Source of the DNA: an uncultured Chlorobiaceae bacterium
GTDB lineage: Bacteria > Bacteroidota > Chlorobiia > Chlorobiales > Chlorobiaceae
DNA length: 64,000 nt
Reading direction: 5' to 3'
Assembly: GCA_903928225.1 (NCBI GenBank)
Contig: CAIYPU010000079.1
Location: forward strand, 1 to 64,000
Positions 1 through 9,602 of the stretch are shown here, piece by piece (position 1 is the first letter of the stretch; each line of letters begins with the position of its first letter). The position numbers and the translations under genes are program-made. The notes below the pieces were generated by a model, which was not told where the DNA came from, did no database searches, and was given only the letters and a program-made list of their open reading frames with translations.

Positions 1-17
1 CATTATCTGACGGCAAC

Positions 18-1463
18 GTGGCAGACAAGATCACAACAAGAAGCGAGGATTACTCCCAGTGGTATATCGACCTGGTAAGGTCGGCGAAACTCGCGGACTA
101 TTCCGACGTCAGGGGCTGTATGGTCATACGCCCCAACGGATATGCAATCTGGGAAAAAATGCAGGCCGCCCTCGACAGGATGTTCAAGGAAACCGGCCAT
201 GTCAATGCCTATTTTCCTCTCTTCATTCCTGAAAGCTTCATTGCGAAGGAGGCGGAACACATCGAAGGGTTCGCTCCCGAATGCGCGGTCGTAACGCACG
301 GAGGTGGAGAAGAGCTCAGTGAAAAGCTCTATGTGCGCCCCACATCCGAAACGATCATATGGTCGTCCTACAAGAAATGGATCCAGTCGTACCGCGACCT
401 CCCCATCCTCATCAATCAGTGGGCGAACGTGGTCCGCTGGGAGATGAGAACGCGCCTTTTCCTGAGGACGGCCGAATTCCTCTGGCAGGAAGGTCACACC
501 GCCCACGCCACACAGGAGGAAGCGCAAGAGGAAGTGCTGCGGATGATCAATGTCTATAAAACCTTTGCGGAAGAGTATATGGCCATGCCGGTCATCATGG
601 GCAGGAAAACCGACAGCGAAAAATTCGCCGGAGCGGTGGAAACCTGGTGCATCGAAGCCATGATGCAGGATACGAAGGCGCTCCAGGCAGGCACATCGCA
701 CAACCTCGGACAGAATTTCGCCAGGGCTTTCGACTGCCAGTTCCAGACGAAAGAAGGAAAACTCGACTATGTCTGGGCTACGAGCTGGGGGGTTTCGACC
801 AGGCTTATCGGAGCACTGATCATGGCCCATTCCGATGACCGCGGGCTGGTGCTTCCTCCCAAGCTTGCAGCACGCCAGGTCGTCATCATCCCGATCATGA
901 AAGGGGACAAGGCCGCCGTTATCGAACGTGCAGAAGCCATTGCCGCATCCCTCAGGAAAAACGGCATTCCTTCGTTTGTCGACAGCAGCGAACAGAACTC
1001 GCCCGGCTGGAAATTCGCTGAATACGAACTGCAGGGCATTCCGCTGCGTATCGAACTCGGTCCGAGGGATATCGAAAAAAACATCTGTATCGCCGCACGC
1101 CGCGACACGCTCGAAAAAACAGAGCTCGTGCTTGACGATACCTTCGTCAGCAACGTCAGCGAAATCCTCAATACCATCCAGCAGAGCATGTTCGACAAGG
1201 CGCTGCAGTTCCGCACCGATAATACCTTCGAAGTCTCGGACTGGGATGAGTTCCGCGAAAAGGTGGAAAAAGGGTTCGTGATCGCCCATTGGGACGGAAC
1301 GGCGGAAACCGAGGCGAAAATCAAGGAAGCGACGAAGGCCACCATCAGGGTCATCCCTGAAGAAGAAGAATATATTGCCCGGTACGACATCCTGAAACCG
1401 GGCACCTGTGTTTTTTCCGGGAAACCTGCCGCGCACAAGGCGGTCTTTGCGAAAGCATACTGA
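18..1463 (+). CDS. proS: Prolyl-tRNA synthetase, short archaeal/eukaryal-type
   Basis: Charges tRNA-Pro with proline in the cytoplasm. The 481-residue product opens with a GTG start at 18 and contains the class II motif 2 region around [12 protein letters not shown] (about residues 135-146), followed by [13 protein letters not shown], and a C-terminal anticodon-binding part ending in the short Tyr-terminated tail (AKAY) characteristic of this subtype. It lacks the large editing insertion of the E. coli-type enzyme, as expected for about 480 residues. This form is the one I know from green sulfur bacteria and Bacteroidota. The 5' flank before base 18 is too short to judge the promoter or an earlier start. 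It converges on the peroxiredoxin gene. Confidence 0.97.
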   Translation: MADKITTRSEDYSQWYIDLVRSAKLADYSDVRGCMVIRPNGYAIWEKMQAALDRMFKETGHVNAYFPLFIPESFIAKEAEHIEGFAPECAVVTHGGGEELSEKLYVRPTSETIIWSSYKKWIQSYRDLPILINQWANVVRWEMRTRLFLRTAEFLWQEGHTAHATQEEAQEEVLRMINVYKTFAEEYMAMPVIMGRKTDSEKFAGAVETWCIEAMMQDTKALQAGTSHNLGQNFARAFDCQFQTKEGKLDYVWATSWGVSTRLIGALIMAHSDDRGLVLPPKLAARQVVIIPIMKGDKAAVIERAEAIAASLRKNGIPSFVDSSEQNSPGWKFAEYELQGIPLRIELGPRDIEKNICIAARRDTLEKTELVLDDTFVSNVSEILNTIQQSMFDKALQFRTDNTFEVSDWDEFREKVEKGFVIAHWDGTAETEAKIKEATKATIRVIPEEEEYIARYDILKPGTCVFSGKPAAHKAVFAKAY

Positions 1464-1484
1464 TCCGGGCTCGGACCTCCCTTT

Positions 1485-1532
1485 AAAAAAATTGATTCCG
1501 GAAATTCCAGCCGATCGTGGAATTTCCGGAAT
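1485..1532 (-). terminator. Intrinsic terminator of the peroxiredoxin gene (possibly bidirectional)
   Basis: Perfect 15-bp inverted repeat, arms 1495-1509 (ATTCCGGAAATTCCA) and 1518-1532, with an 8-nt loop. On the minus strand it is followed by a T-run (plus-strand A-run at 1485-1491), the classic terminator order for the leftward gene ending at 1586. It also lies 31 nt after the proS stop and may stop both transcripts. Confidence 0.8.
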
Positions 1533-1585
1533 ACGTACCTCCATTCACCAGATAAGAACAGAGGTTGGACCCTCGAGGCTGACGG

Positions 1586-2176
1586 TCAGGCGTCCTTGAA
1601 AAAATCCTTCAGCCCCTCATCGTCAGGTTTCATGGTTTTGGCACCCTTGTTCCAGTTCGCGGGGCAGACCTCTCCGAACTCTTCGGTGAACTGAAGCGCA
1701 TCGATCATCCTGAGCACCTCATCGACATTGCGGCCCAGCGGAAGGTCGTTCACGACCTGATGCCGGACGATGCCATCCCGGTCGATAAGGAACAAGCCCC
1801 TGAGCGAAACACCCGCATCCTCGAGCAGCACGTCGTAATCACGGGAAACCGTCTTGTTGATGTCGGAAAGAAGCGTGTAGGTCACTCCTTCTATACCTCC
1901 CCTGTTCCGGGGTGTGCGAAGCCATGCGTGGTGCGAAAACTTCGAGTCGACCGAACAGCCGATCAGTTCGACATTCCTCTTCGTGAACTCCTCAAGCTTG
2001 TCCTGGAACGCATGCAGTTCGGTAGGACAGACAAACGTAAAATCGAGCGGATAAAAAAACAGCACCACGTACTTCCCTTTGTAATCGGAAAGCTTGCAGG
2101 AATCCGCAAACTGATTTCCCCCTGTAACTGCCGCCACATCGAAATCCGGAGCCTTGCGGCCAACCAGTACACTCAT
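1586..2176 (-). CDS. Typical 2-Cys peroxiredoxin (AhpC/Prx1 family)
   Basis: Reduces H2O2 and organic peroxides using a thiol donor, in the cytoplasm. The 196-residue sequence has the peroxidatic Cys50 in FTFVCPTE and a resolving Cys171 in EVCPANW near the C-terminus, the arrangement of the typical 2-Cys class, and a normal family length. The start ATG at 2176 is followed directly by the conserved VGRKAPDF. It is transcribed away from nifV across a 349-bp intergenic region carrying a strong palindrome at 2219-2233. An oxidant-defence gene beside the nitrogen-fixation genes suits an anaerobe with oxygen-labile nitrogenase, though the pairing may be accidental. Confidence 0.95.
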   Translation of the reverse strand: MSVLVGRKAPDFDVAAVTGGNQFADSCKLSDYKGKYVVLFFYPLDFTFVCPTELHAFQDKLEEFTKRNVELIGCSVDSKFSHHAWLRTPRNRGGIEGVTYTLLSDINKTVSRDYDVLLEDAGVSLRGLFLIDRDGIVRHQVVNDLPLGRNVDEVLRMIDALQFTEEFGEVCPANWNKGAKTMKPDDEGLKDFFKDA

Positions 2177-2218
2177 GATATTCTCCCTTTGATAACGTTT
2201 GTTTGATGAAAATAAATA

Positions 2219-2233
2219 AGACTAATTTAGTCT
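2219..2233. promoter_or_regulatory. Palindromic operator candidate upstream of peroxiredoxin
   Basis: AGACTAA-T-TTAGTCT is a perfect 7-1-7 palindrome. It extends to 11 bp per arm with two mismatches (AATAAGACTAA / TTAGTCTAATA). It lies 43-57 nt upstream of the peroxiredoxin ATG. The size and shape are those of a Fur/PerR-family or Rrf2-type operator; assignment to a peroxide regulator is inference from the neighbouring gene. Confidence 0.5.
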
Positions 2234-2427
2234 AATATAAAACATTTTTCTTTTCAGCGCAACCGAAAAGTATCCGTTCTCACCCTCTCATCTGAACGGA
2301 ACAAGGTTTGCCGGTGCACAAGCTGGCAACGGAAAAGAGACAAAAACAGACAAAAAAGCAAAAAAAACACACATTGCTGTAGATTTTAGTCTTAATTAAT
2401 ACATTAATTCAATATATTACCCTTATT

Positions 2428-2450
2428 ATTTCAGGTACTGAACCTGAAAT
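2428..2450. promoter_or_regulatory. Palindrome upstream of nifV
   Basis: ATTTCAGGT-actga-ACCTGAAAT is a perfect 9-bp inverted repeat with a 5-nt spacer, 76 nt upstream of the nifV start. There is no T-run after it, so it is more likely a protein-binding site than a terminator. It does not match the NifA site TGT-N10-ACA. Confidence 0.45.
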
Positions 2451-2525
2451 TCTTAAATAAGAACATTTATACGGAATACTGTACAGGGCTCGAAAAGAGA
2501 GGCAGTTAACAGGAGAGTATGGGAT

Positions 2526-3671
2526 ATGCCTGAAAAGATGAAGAACGGATTGCGTCTCACACCGTGGATAATCGATACGACGCTCCGTGACGGGGAACAG
2601 GCTCCAGGAGTAGCGTTCAGCAGCGCAGAAAAAACGGAAATAGCCTGGCTTCTTGCCGATGCCGGGGTGAACGAACTGGAAATCGGTTATCCGGCGATCA
2701 GCCGGGAGGAAAAGAACGTTATCGGGGACATCGCCCTGATGCGGCTTCCCACCCGCCTTACCTGCTGGTCACGTGCAAAGCTCGAGGATATCCGCGATGC
2801 GGCGGCATGCGGTACCGATGCGGTCCATATCAGCTTTCCGGTTTCGGACCTCTACCTCCGGCTCATGAATAAAGACAGGATTTGGCTGCACCGTGAGCTC
2901 AGGACCATGATCGCCGAAGCGAAAAAATATTTTTCGTTCGTCAGTGTTGGAGCCCAGGATGCGACACGCACGGAACAGCAAGCGCTCGAAAGCTTCTGTC
3001 TCGATGCGGAAGCCAGCGGGGCAGGGAGGGTCAGGATAGCCGACACCGTAGGAATATCGACCCCGACCTCCATTCTCGCATCGGCAGGACGTCTGAAAGC
3101 AGCACTTGGAATTCCCGTGGAGTTCCATGCCCATAACGACCTGGGCATGGCGACAGCCAACGCCTTCACCGCCCTCGAAGCGGGTTGCCGGGCTGTCAGC
3201 GTATCGGTGACCGGGCTCGGAGAACGGGCAGGAAACGCTGCGCTCGAGGAACTTGCCATGGCCCTCAAATGCTCAGGGAAGTATGAGACGACCATCGACA
3301 CCACAAAGCTTGCCCATCTGTGCGCAACGGTCAGCAAGGCTGCCGGCAGGGATATCATCGATCAGAAACCTGTTATCGGAAAATCGGCATTCCTGCATGA
3401 ATCGGGGATCCACTGCGCCGCGCTGCTTAAAGATCCACTCGCTTACCAGCCTTTTCTGCCTGCCGAAGTCGGGCGGAAGGATTACGAGCTCGTTATCGGC
3501 AAACATTCAGGCAGCGCATCGCTGCAGCACTTTTTCTCATTGCGAGGAATCCTGATTTCAAGAAAAGAAGCGGGACGGATGCTGGAAACAGTCAGAAAAA
3601 CGGCTGGCGAAAAAAAGCGCACGCTCATGCCGGACGAAATCGAGTCTATTTACAGAAAACACTTGCAGTAA
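2526..3671 (+). CDS. nifV: Homocitrate synthase NifV
   Basis: Condenses acetyl-CoA with 2-oxoglutarate to homocitrate, the organic ligand of the nitrogenase FeMo cofactor. The 381-residue sequence has the DTTLRDGEQAPGV signature near residue 18, a HxH metal motif in FHAHNDLGMATAN, and the second signature GLGERAGNAALEE. These are shared with isopropylmalate synthases, but the absence of a C-terminal regulatory domain and the adjacent nifA point to NifV. A GGAG-type ribosome-binding site precedes the ATG. nifA starts 24 nt after its stop, so the two are probably co-transcribed. The structural nif genes are not in this window. Confidence 0.93.
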   Translation: MPEKMKNGLRLTPWIIDTTLRDGEQAPGVAFSSAEKTEIAWLLADAGVNELEIGYPAISREEKNVIGDIALMRLPTRLTCWSRAKLEDIRDAAACGTDAVHISFPVSDLYLRLMNKDRIWLHRELRTMIAEAKKYFSFVSVGAQDATRTEQQALESFCLDAEASGAGRVRIADTVGISTPTSILASAGRLKAALGIPVEFHAHNDLGMATANAFTALEAGCRAVSVSVTGLGERAGNAALEELAMALKCSGKYETTIDTTKLAHLCATVSKAAGRDIIDQKPVIGKSAFLHESGIHCAALLKDPLAYQPFLPAEVGRKDYELVIGKHSGSASLQHFFSLRGILISRKEAGRMLETVRKTAGEKKRTLMPDEIESIYRKHLQ

Positions 3672-3695
3672 CACGGATATTCACCTTACATCGCC

Positions 3696-5327
3696 ATGCT
3701 ATTAACGAGGGAACGGGATAACGACACCATCAGTCTGCTTGCGGAAGTCAGCCGGACGATCTCGAACGAGGAGGATATCGGCAAGGTGCTCCGGCTGGTC
3801 CTGTTCATCATGTCGGAACACCTGAACATGCTTCGCGGCATGATCACCATCCTGAACCGTCAGACAGGTGAAATCGTGATCAACGAATCGTTCGGCCTTA
3901 CCAGGGAAGAAAAAGAGAGGGGGCGATACCGTATCGGAGAAGGCATCACAGGGCAGGTCGTGAAAAACGGAAAAACCGTTGTAGTACCGAACATCAACGA
4001 TGAGCCGCTGTTCCTCGACCGCACGCGTTCAAGGGCTAGGGCGAAAAAAGACGGGCTCTGCTTCATCTGCATACCGATCAAGGATGGAATGGAAATCATC
4101 GGCACCCTCAGTGCGGACCATCAGCTGAACGAGACTTCATTGCCGGAAAACATAAAAAAATCGAAAGTCCGGGAAGCCCGCATGGACCTTCTTCAGCACT
4201 ATGTGGACCAGCTGTCCATCATAGCCGCAATGATTTCACAGGCGGTACGGCTGAAACAGCTCGCCTTCGAGGAGAGCACGAAAAAGGCCAGGGAGAACAG
4301 GAATTCGAATGTTCCCGTCCAGCAGCAGATCTTATCCGCCGAGCTGGAAACCGCTCCGCCCGAAGATACTTCAAGACCTGCAAACATCATCGGAAACGCG
4401 AAACCGATGCTCGGGCTCTACAAAATGATCGACAAGATTGCCAGGACAAGCGCCACTGCCCTCGTCCTGGGTGAAAGCGGCGTAGGCAAGGAACTTGTCG
4501 CGAGTGCCATCCACTACCGGAGCCGACGTGCGGAAAAACCGTTCATCAAGTTCAGTTGCGCAGCCCTGCCGGAAAGTATCGTCGAAAGCGAGCTTTTCGG
4601 GCATGAAAAAGGCGCCTTCACCGGGGCCGCGGCCACAAGGAGGGGCAGGTTCGAACTGGCCCACACGGGAACGATCTTCCTTGACGAAGTCGGTGAACTG
4701 AGCCTGCCCATCCAGGCCAAGCTTCTGCGGATATTGCAGGAAAAAGAGTTTGAACGGGTTGGTGGATCGAAAACCATAAAAACCGATGTGAGGATTATCG
4801 CGGCAACGAACCGCAACCTCGAAGAGCTGACCAGGCAGGGGCTTTTCAGGGAAGACCTCTATTACCGGCTCAATATTTTCCCGATTACGGTCCCGCCGCT
4901 GCGTGAACGGAAAACCGACATCCTGCTGCTCGCCGATTATTTCGTCGAGAAATACAACGCCATGAACCACAAGGGCGTACGACGTATTTCGACCACCGCC
5001 ATAGACATGCTCATGAGATACCACTGGCCGGGAAATGTCCGTGAACTGCAGAACTGCATCGAAAGGGCGGTCATCCTGAGCGAGGACAACGTAATCCATG
5101 GCTATCACCTGCCACCCTCACTGCAGACAGCTGAATCGAGCGGGACGCCATACACCGGCTCCCTGCAGCAGAAACTCGATGCCATCGAAAAAGAGATGAT
5201 CATCGAGGCGCTCAAGCGCACCAAGGGCAACATGTCCCGCGCAGCAAGCCAACTGGGGCTCTCTGACCGCATCATGGGGCTCCGGGTGAAAAAGTTCGAT
5301 ATCGACTACCGCAAGTTCCGCATGTAG
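3696..5327 (+). CDS. nifA: Nif-specific sigma-54-dependent activator NifA
   Basis: Activates nif promoters with sigma-54 RNA polymerase. The 543-residue protein has an N-terminal GAF sensor domain (about 1-190), a central AAA+ domain with Walker A GESGVGKE (about 258-266), the sigma-54 contact loop GAFTGA (306-311) and Walker B IFLDEVGE (about 327-334), and a C-terminal Fis-type helix-turn-helix around GNMSRAASQLGLSD (about 510). I call it NifA rather than a generic enhancer-binding protein because of its GAF-AAA-HTH layout and its position behind nifV. No strong ribosome-binding site is seen before the ATG. A linker of about 40 residues separates GAF from AAA+. Confidence 0.93.
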   Translation: MLLTRERDNDTISLLAEVSRTISNEEDIGKVLRLVLFIMSEHLNMLRGMITILNRQTGEIVINESFGLTREEKERGRYRIGEGITGQVVKNGKTVVVPNINDEPLFLDRTRSRARAKKDGLCFICIPIKDGMEIIGTLSADHQLNETSLPENIKKSKVREARMDLLQHYVDQLSIIAAMISQAVRLKQLAFEESTKKARENRNSNVPVQQQILSAELETAPPEDTSRPANIIGNAKPMLGLYKMIDKIARTSATALVLGESGVGKELVASAIHYRSRRAEKPFIKFSCAALPESIVESELFGHEKGAFTGAAATRRGRFELAHTGTIFLDEVGELSLPIQAKLLRILQEKEFERVGGSKTIKTDVRIIAATNRNLEELTRQGLFREDLYYRLNIFPITVPPLRERKTDILLLADYFVEKYNAMNHKGVRRISTTAIDMLMRYHWPGNVRELQNCIERAVILSEDNVIHGYHLPPSLQTAESSGTPYTGSLQQKLDAIEKEMIIEALKRTKGNMSRAASQLGLSDRIMGLRVKKFDIDYRKFRM

Positions 5328-5651
5328 AACATCCCCAACCGATGCAGGAATTCCAGCTTCTCTCTTTTTTGGAATTTTTGCATTACATTACGGTGAATAT
5401 TCTTTTGTTGCAAATAAACTGTGCGGGAGCAACCCCAACCAATGGCTTCCCGTCTTTATCGAACGAGCATTTTTTACGACCATCCAGGAAGCCATCGGGC
5501 TTTTTGCCTGACGCGTTGAGGAAATGCCTGCCCTGCTTTGTATCCGGAGCGTTGCCGGTTCCAGGCTCGTCCCCCCTCAGGGATGGTTCACGCATAGAAA
5601 ACAGCCTTTCCTTCGCTTCGGGAAAAAGATGATCACGCAAAGTAATTTTCG
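5328..5651. other. Intergenic region nifA / hybrid kinase
   Basis: A 324-bp gap. An interrupted inverted repeat at 5342-5383 (ATGCA and AATTCCA paired with TGGAATT and TGCAT across a pyrimidine-rich loop) probably ends nifA transcription. The remainder holds overlapping short open frames on both strands (for example 85 codons on the minus strand at 5383-5640) that resemble no family I know. I regard them as chance frames. Confidence 0.4.
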
Positions 5652-7679
5652 ATGAACCGCGAACAAGGAAAATACATCCCGGGCATGCCCATCACCATGG
5701 ACATGGTGGAATTCAGGCCTGAATGGCAGTTCGAAGACCCGGAAACCGGAGTCTTCTACCGGAACGGCGTCATTCCCGGCAAACTCTTCATCACGTTCCT
5801 CGGTGGCGACATACAGCTTGAATCTGCGAAAAAAGCGATAGAAACCCTCAATGTGCTGTTTCAGAGCAATCTGCTTCGCAACTGCGACTATATCAGGATT
5901 GCCGACTACAGTGCCGTGATCAAGGCAAGCGTCAGCACCAGAAAACTTTACGCCAACTCACTCAACAGCCTGAATGAAACATACAACTGCCGTCCGGTCA
6001 TCACAATAATCTGCGGAGCATCCCTGCTTCTGAAAACCATGCTCCGGCTGTTCGCATCCTATGTCCGCCAGAAGTTCGTTTTCGTTGCATCTGCCGAAGA
6101 TGCCCTGAGCCTCATCAATTCTGAAAAGGGTTACATTTCTGCCGAGAAAGCGCACCCCATCACTATATCGCAGGATGAGATCGATAAATTCGCAGCGGTC
6201 TGCGGACATATTTTTTTCGACGAATTCTATGTTGTAGACGAACAGAAAACCCTTGTTTCGCCGGACCATCCACTGTACGACCTCTATACCATAATCTCTC
6301 TCCTCAACAACGATCTGAGGGAACACCAGAAAAACGAAAAGGAGCAAAAGCAGAAAATCGAGGAGGCACTGACAAACGCCCGATTTCTGAACAAACGGCT
6401 TTCTATCGAGAAAAAAAATGTCGAGGAGAAGGAACAGATCCAGCAGATCCTGATCGAGAACCTCAAAAAAGCCAGAATAGAGGCGGAAACCGCCAGCAAG
6501 GCGAAAAGCGAGTTTGTCGCCAACATGTCTCATGAAATCAGGACACCCCTGCATGCAATCATCGGCATGACCGAACTTCTGCTGGGCACGCCGCTCAACG
6601 AGGAACAGAAGCAGTTCGCCGAAACCATACAGATAAGCACACGGCAGCTTCACCAGCTCATCTCCGACATCCTTGACCTCAGCAGGATCGAGTCCGGACA
6701 GCTCGAAAAAGAACAGTCGGAGTTCAATGTCAGGTCCCTGTGCAAGGACATAACATCGCTGCTTTTCGGCAACGCGAGCAAAAAGAACCTTCAGCTCGAA
6801 TATGCTGTCGCCGAAACCGTTCCGGAGGTATTGAACGGTTACCCTGTCTACCTCAGGCAGGTACTGATCAACCTGGTCCAGAACGCCATCAAGTTCACCT
6901 ACCAGGGGAAAATATCGATCAGTGTCGGCACTGATTCGGAACCTGACGACGAAATCGTCCTCCGCTTCTCCGTTAAAGACACCGGTATCGGCATTCCGGA
7001 AGAAAAAAGGGAGCTGATCAGCCAGCGCTTTACCCAGCTCGATGCCTCTTCGACGAGAAAGGAAGGCGGGGCCGGACTTGGACTGGCCATTTCGAAGCAG
7101 CTCATTGAATTCATGGGCGGTAAGCTCAACATTGACAGCCGTGAACATGAAGGATCGGATTTCTGGTTCCTGATACCGTTCATCAAACCGTTGCAAAGCG
7201 GAAAATCGGCGATCGGAGATGACGGCACCCGGTTAATGGAACCTGCGGGTAATGGCGAAGAAATAACCGTAACCGGGGCGATCGGAAAAGAGGCGAAAAT
7301 CCTGCTTGTGGAAGACAATATCATCAACCAGCAGGTCGCGCTGGCGATGTTCAGGAAACTTCCCTGCAGGGTCGATGTCGCATCGAACGGACTGGAAGCT
7401 GTTGAAACGCTTAAAAAAGAAGCATACGATCTTGTGGTCATGGATATTCAGATGCCTGTCATGAGTGGCATCGAGGCGACAAGGGAGATCAGAAACACTG
7501 CGACAGGCATCATTCGCCGGAATGTGCCGATTATCGCCATAACCGCGAATGCGACCGAGGAAGACAGGAAAAACTGCCTGAAAGCGGGAATGAACGATTT
7601 CCTTACCAAGCCATTCCTGATAAACTCGCTGAAGGACCTGCTGAAAAAATGGCTCCCCGACGTTGAAATTCCGGCATGA
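5652..7679 (+). CDS. Hybrid sensor histidine kinase with receiver domain
   Basis: A 675-residue soluble two-component kinase. Residues about 1-230 form a sensor region with no transmembrane segment. A coiled coil follows (about 220-285, rich in K, E and Q), then HisKA with phospho-accepting His294 in [11 protein letters not shown], and HATPase_c with N-box [10 protein letters not shown]1 box [10 protein letters not shown] and G2 box [11 protein letters not shown]-terminal receiver has phospho-acceptor Asp598 in VVMDIQMP and the conserved Lys in LTKPF. The N-terminal part resembles residues about 30-160 of the regulator at 9603-10850. No cognate HPt or DNA-binding partner is adjacent, so phosphorelay partners and the signal are unknown. 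Confidence 0.93.
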   Translation: MNREQGKYIPGMPITMDMVEFRPEWQFEDPETGVFYRNGVIPGKLFITFLGGDIQLESAKKAIETLNVLFQSNLLRNCDYIRIADYSAVIKASVSTRKLYANSLNSLNETYNCRPVITIICGASLLLKTMLRLFASYVRQKFVFVASAEDALSLINSEKGYISAEKAHPITISQDEIDKFAAVCGHIFFDEFYVVDEQKTLVSPDHPLYDLYTIISLLNNDLREHQKNEKEQKQKIEEALTNARFLNKRLSIEKKNVEEKEQIQQILIENLKKARIEAETASKAKSEFVANMSHEIRTPLHAIIGMTELLLGTPLNEEQKQFAETIQISTRQLHQLISDILDLSRIESGQLEKEQSEFNVRSLCKDITSLLFGNASKKNLQLEYAVAETVPEVLNGYPVYLRQVLINLVQNAIKFTYQGKISISVGTDSEPDDEIVLRFSVKDTGIGIPEEKRELISQRFTQLDASSTRKEGGAGLGLAISKQLIEFMGGKLNIDSREHEGSDFWFLIPFIKPLQSGKSAIGDDGTRLMEPAGNGEEITVTGAIGKEAKILLVEDNIINQQVALAMFRKLPCRVDVASNGLEAVETLKKEAYDLVVMDIQMPVMSGIEATREIRNTATGIIRRNVPIIAITANATEEDRKNCLKAGMNDFLTKPFLINSLKDLLKKWLPDVEIPA

Positions 7680-7682
7680 TAA

Positions 7683-7914
7683 TTATGCAGGCATAGCCTC
7701 GATAAACGCCTTTATCCCGCCGAGTTCTTCGCAGCGGAGCCTGAATTCCGCCGCTCCGGCAACACCCCGCCCCCTGTTCAGCGCTGCGCCCGTCGACAAT
7801 CGCGCCGGTAACTGCCGGATACCGCAGTGGCCATGCGATCGCCACCTCGCCCGCCGAACGGCCATGAGGCTTTCCGATCCGCTGCAGCAGTCCGGACAAC
7901 AGGCTTGCGAACAC
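7683..7914 (-). pseudogene. Remnant of an aldo/keto reductase C-terminus (frameshifted)
   Basis: On the minus strand one frame reads GRSAGEVAIAWPLRYPAVTG followed by AIVDGRSAEQ, which matches the C-terminal segment of aldo/keto reductases (SxxQVALAWLLR..VTAPIVGARTPEQ). The expected continuation (a NVGAADFRLSxEELxxI-like stretch) appears in the next frame as GVAGAAEFRLRCEELGGI, ending at 7683. A single frameshift near 7790 therefore splits the remnant, and the rest of a roughly 320-residue enzyme is missing. It lies between the hybrid kinase and waaA in a gap otherwise empty of genes. Confidence 0.6.
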
Positions 7915-7984
7915 TTCACAGCACTGTCCGAAAGCATAAAATTATTTGTACCTTGAAACCAGCATACCGTAAATCTGATTCTTC

Positions 7985-9262
7985 ATGCGCAAACCGGCAC
8001 TCTTTGCATACTCGGTGTTTTTCCCTCTAATCGCAGGCATAGCGAGACTTTTTGCTCCTTTTTCTCCCAGACTGCGTAATTTTTTCACCCTCCGGGACCG
8101 AATCTTCGAAGAACTCGAACAGAAACTGTACGGCATTCAGACTGCAAAGGCAAGGCTCTGGGTCCATGCGGCCTCAGTCGGGGAATTCGAACAGGCCCGC
8201 CCCGTCATAACGGCTTTGAAGGAAAAGTATCCTGACCTTTCGGTCGTTGTCTCCTTTTTTTCCGATTCGGGGTTCAACGCCCGCAGAAATTATCCCGATG
8301 CGGACGCCGTCTTCTACCTGCCTGCAGATACCGCTGCCAATGCGAAGCGCCTGGTGAAGCTCCTCGATCCGGACATCATGATGCTGATGCGTTATGACTT
8401 CTGGCCAAACCACCTCATGGCGGCAAAAAAACACGGAGCGAACGTCGTGCTTGCCGCCGCGGTCCTCCAGAGCGCATCGCAATACCACAACCCGATCCTG
8501 AACGAGTTTTACCGCGCCGTCTTCTCGCTGTTCGATCGCATCTGGACCGTGTCGGACAAGGATACCGTTACGTTCAGGCAGCTGTTCGGCTGCATGCAGG
8601 CCGAAACCGCGGGCGATCCGCGCTTCGACCAGGTCATCCGCAGAAGCAGGGAAACCGGTAAAGTCGAAAACTTCAGAAAATATTTCGCTGACCGCACCGT
8701 GCTTGTTGGCGGCAGTGTATGGGAAAAAGACGAAACACTGCTGGTGGAGGCATGGACACAGCTGCAAAACAAACCGGACCTTATCCTTGTCCCTCACAAG
8801 GTGGACCCTGATAACATCGACCGGCTCTGCGGTCTCCTCGAAAGCCGGTCGATAACTTGCACCAGGGCTTCCGTCCTCGGCCCCGGATTCGATCCGGATC
8901 GAAGCGTTCTTGTCGTCGATCAGACCGGTTTCCTCCTGGAACTCTATTCGATCGCGTCAATAGCCTATGTCGGCGGAGGATTCGGCGTCAACGTGCACAA
9001 CACCCTTGAACCGGCGGTGTTCGGGATTCCCGTGCTTTTCGGTCCGCGAATCCATAACTCACCTGAAGCTGAAGCCCTTGTAGCAACGGGTGGCGGAACC
9101 GTTGTCAAAACCGCCGGAGACCTGAAAAAAAAACTTGAAGACTATACAACCGACCCGCACTGCAGGAACAAGGCCGGAAGTGCCGCCGCCCGGTTCGTCG
9201 ATGAACGGAAAGGGGCTGCGCAGTATATTGTAAAAGGCCTCGAAACACTTCTCGAACAGTAA
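7985..9262 (+). CDS. waaA: 3-deoxy-D-manno-octulosonic acid (Kdo) transferase
   Basis: Transfers Kdo from CMP-Kdo to lipid A precursor at the inner face of the cytoplasmic membrane during lipopolysaccharide assembly. The 425-residue protein has an N-terminal membrane-anchoring hydrophobic stretch (about residues 5-25), the family's WVHAASVGEFEQARP segment, a GT-B-type fold, and the acceptor/donor region YVGGGFGVNVHNTLEPAVFG. Length is normal (about 420-440). It stands as a single gene; the aldo/keto reductase remnant lies just upstream. No ribosome-binding site is obvious, which is common in this phylum. Confidence 0.94.
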   Translation: MRKPALFAYSVFFPLIAGIARLFAPFSPRLRNFFTLRDRIFEELEQKLYGIQTAKARLWVHAASVGEFEQARPVITALKEKYPDLSVVVSFFSDSGFNARRNYPDADAVFYLPADTAANAKRLVKLLDPDIMMLMRYDFWPNHLMAAKKHGANVVLAAAVLQSASQYHNPILNEFYRAVFSLFDRIWTVSDKDTVTFRQLFGCMQAETAGDPRFDQVIRRSRETGKVENFRKYFADRTVLVGGSVWEKDETLLVEAWTQLQNKPDLILVPHKVDPDNIDRLCGLLESRSITCTRASVLGPGFDPDRSVLVVDQTGFLLELYSIASIAYVGGGFGVNVHNTLEPAVFGIPVLFGPRIHNSPEAEALVATGGGTVVKTAGDLKKKLEDYTTDPHCRNKAGSAAARFVDERKGAAQYIVKGLETLLEQ

Positions 9263-9602
9263 CCTCCTGCCGTTAGAGCTGCCCCCGCTTCATTCGGAAC
9301 TCCTGATCCCCTTCAAAGCATAGATGCCGCCAGTGTTCGGCATGTTGGCATTCTTGCATTCCGGCGTAATATAAGCGACAATAACAGTATTTGGCGATAA
9401 AATAAAGTAAAAAAACATTGTTCTTTTCATAAGAAATTGCGTTATTACACCTGTAATACATATCCGGACAGTTCCCGCGCTTCTTGTGCCGCGCTCTGGA
9501 AAATCCAGGATAAAACGTTGGTCACTGCATACACTCCTTCATGCGGCAATGCCGCTTCGATAATACCGACACTGATATTTTACCGAATGAAAAAAATTGC
9601 CC
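9263..9602. other. Intergenic region waaA / LuxR-type regulator
   Basis: A 340-bp gap. Visible structure: an inverted repeat TATTAC-acct-GTAATA at 9443-9458 and a short palindrome GCGGCAATGCCGC at 9543-9555, both upstream of the regulator and possible control sites. No gene is supported here. Confidence 0.4.

Larger units (their letters stand above)
2177..2525. other. Divergent intergenic region, peroxiredoxin / nifV
   Basis: This 349-bp AT-rich gap carries the upstream signals for both divergent genes. Two palindromes stand out and are listed separately (2219-2233 and 2428-2450). A single half-site TTAGTCT recurs at 2386-2392 on the nifV side. A probable nifV ribosome-binding site AGGAG is at about 2511-2515. 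I did not find a convincing sigma-54 (TGGCAC-N5-TTGC) promoter in front of nifV. No coding sequence is seen. Confidence 0.6.

Noticed and set aside
3-1544. Long antisense frame over proS
   Set aside because: The sense strand encodes a clear ProS; long antisense frames are common in this composition.
2400-2525. Sigma-54 promoter for nifV
   Set aside because: No TGG-N9-TGC pair at the right spacing was convincing.
5383-5640. 85-codon minus frame between nifA and the kinase
   Set aside because: No similarity recognised, overlaps an equally long plus frame, no ribosome-binding site.
7603-7914. 103-codon minus frame as an intact gene
   Set aside because: It overlaps the end of the kinase gene, and the conserved reductase sequence shifts frame inside it, so it was called a pseudogene remnant.
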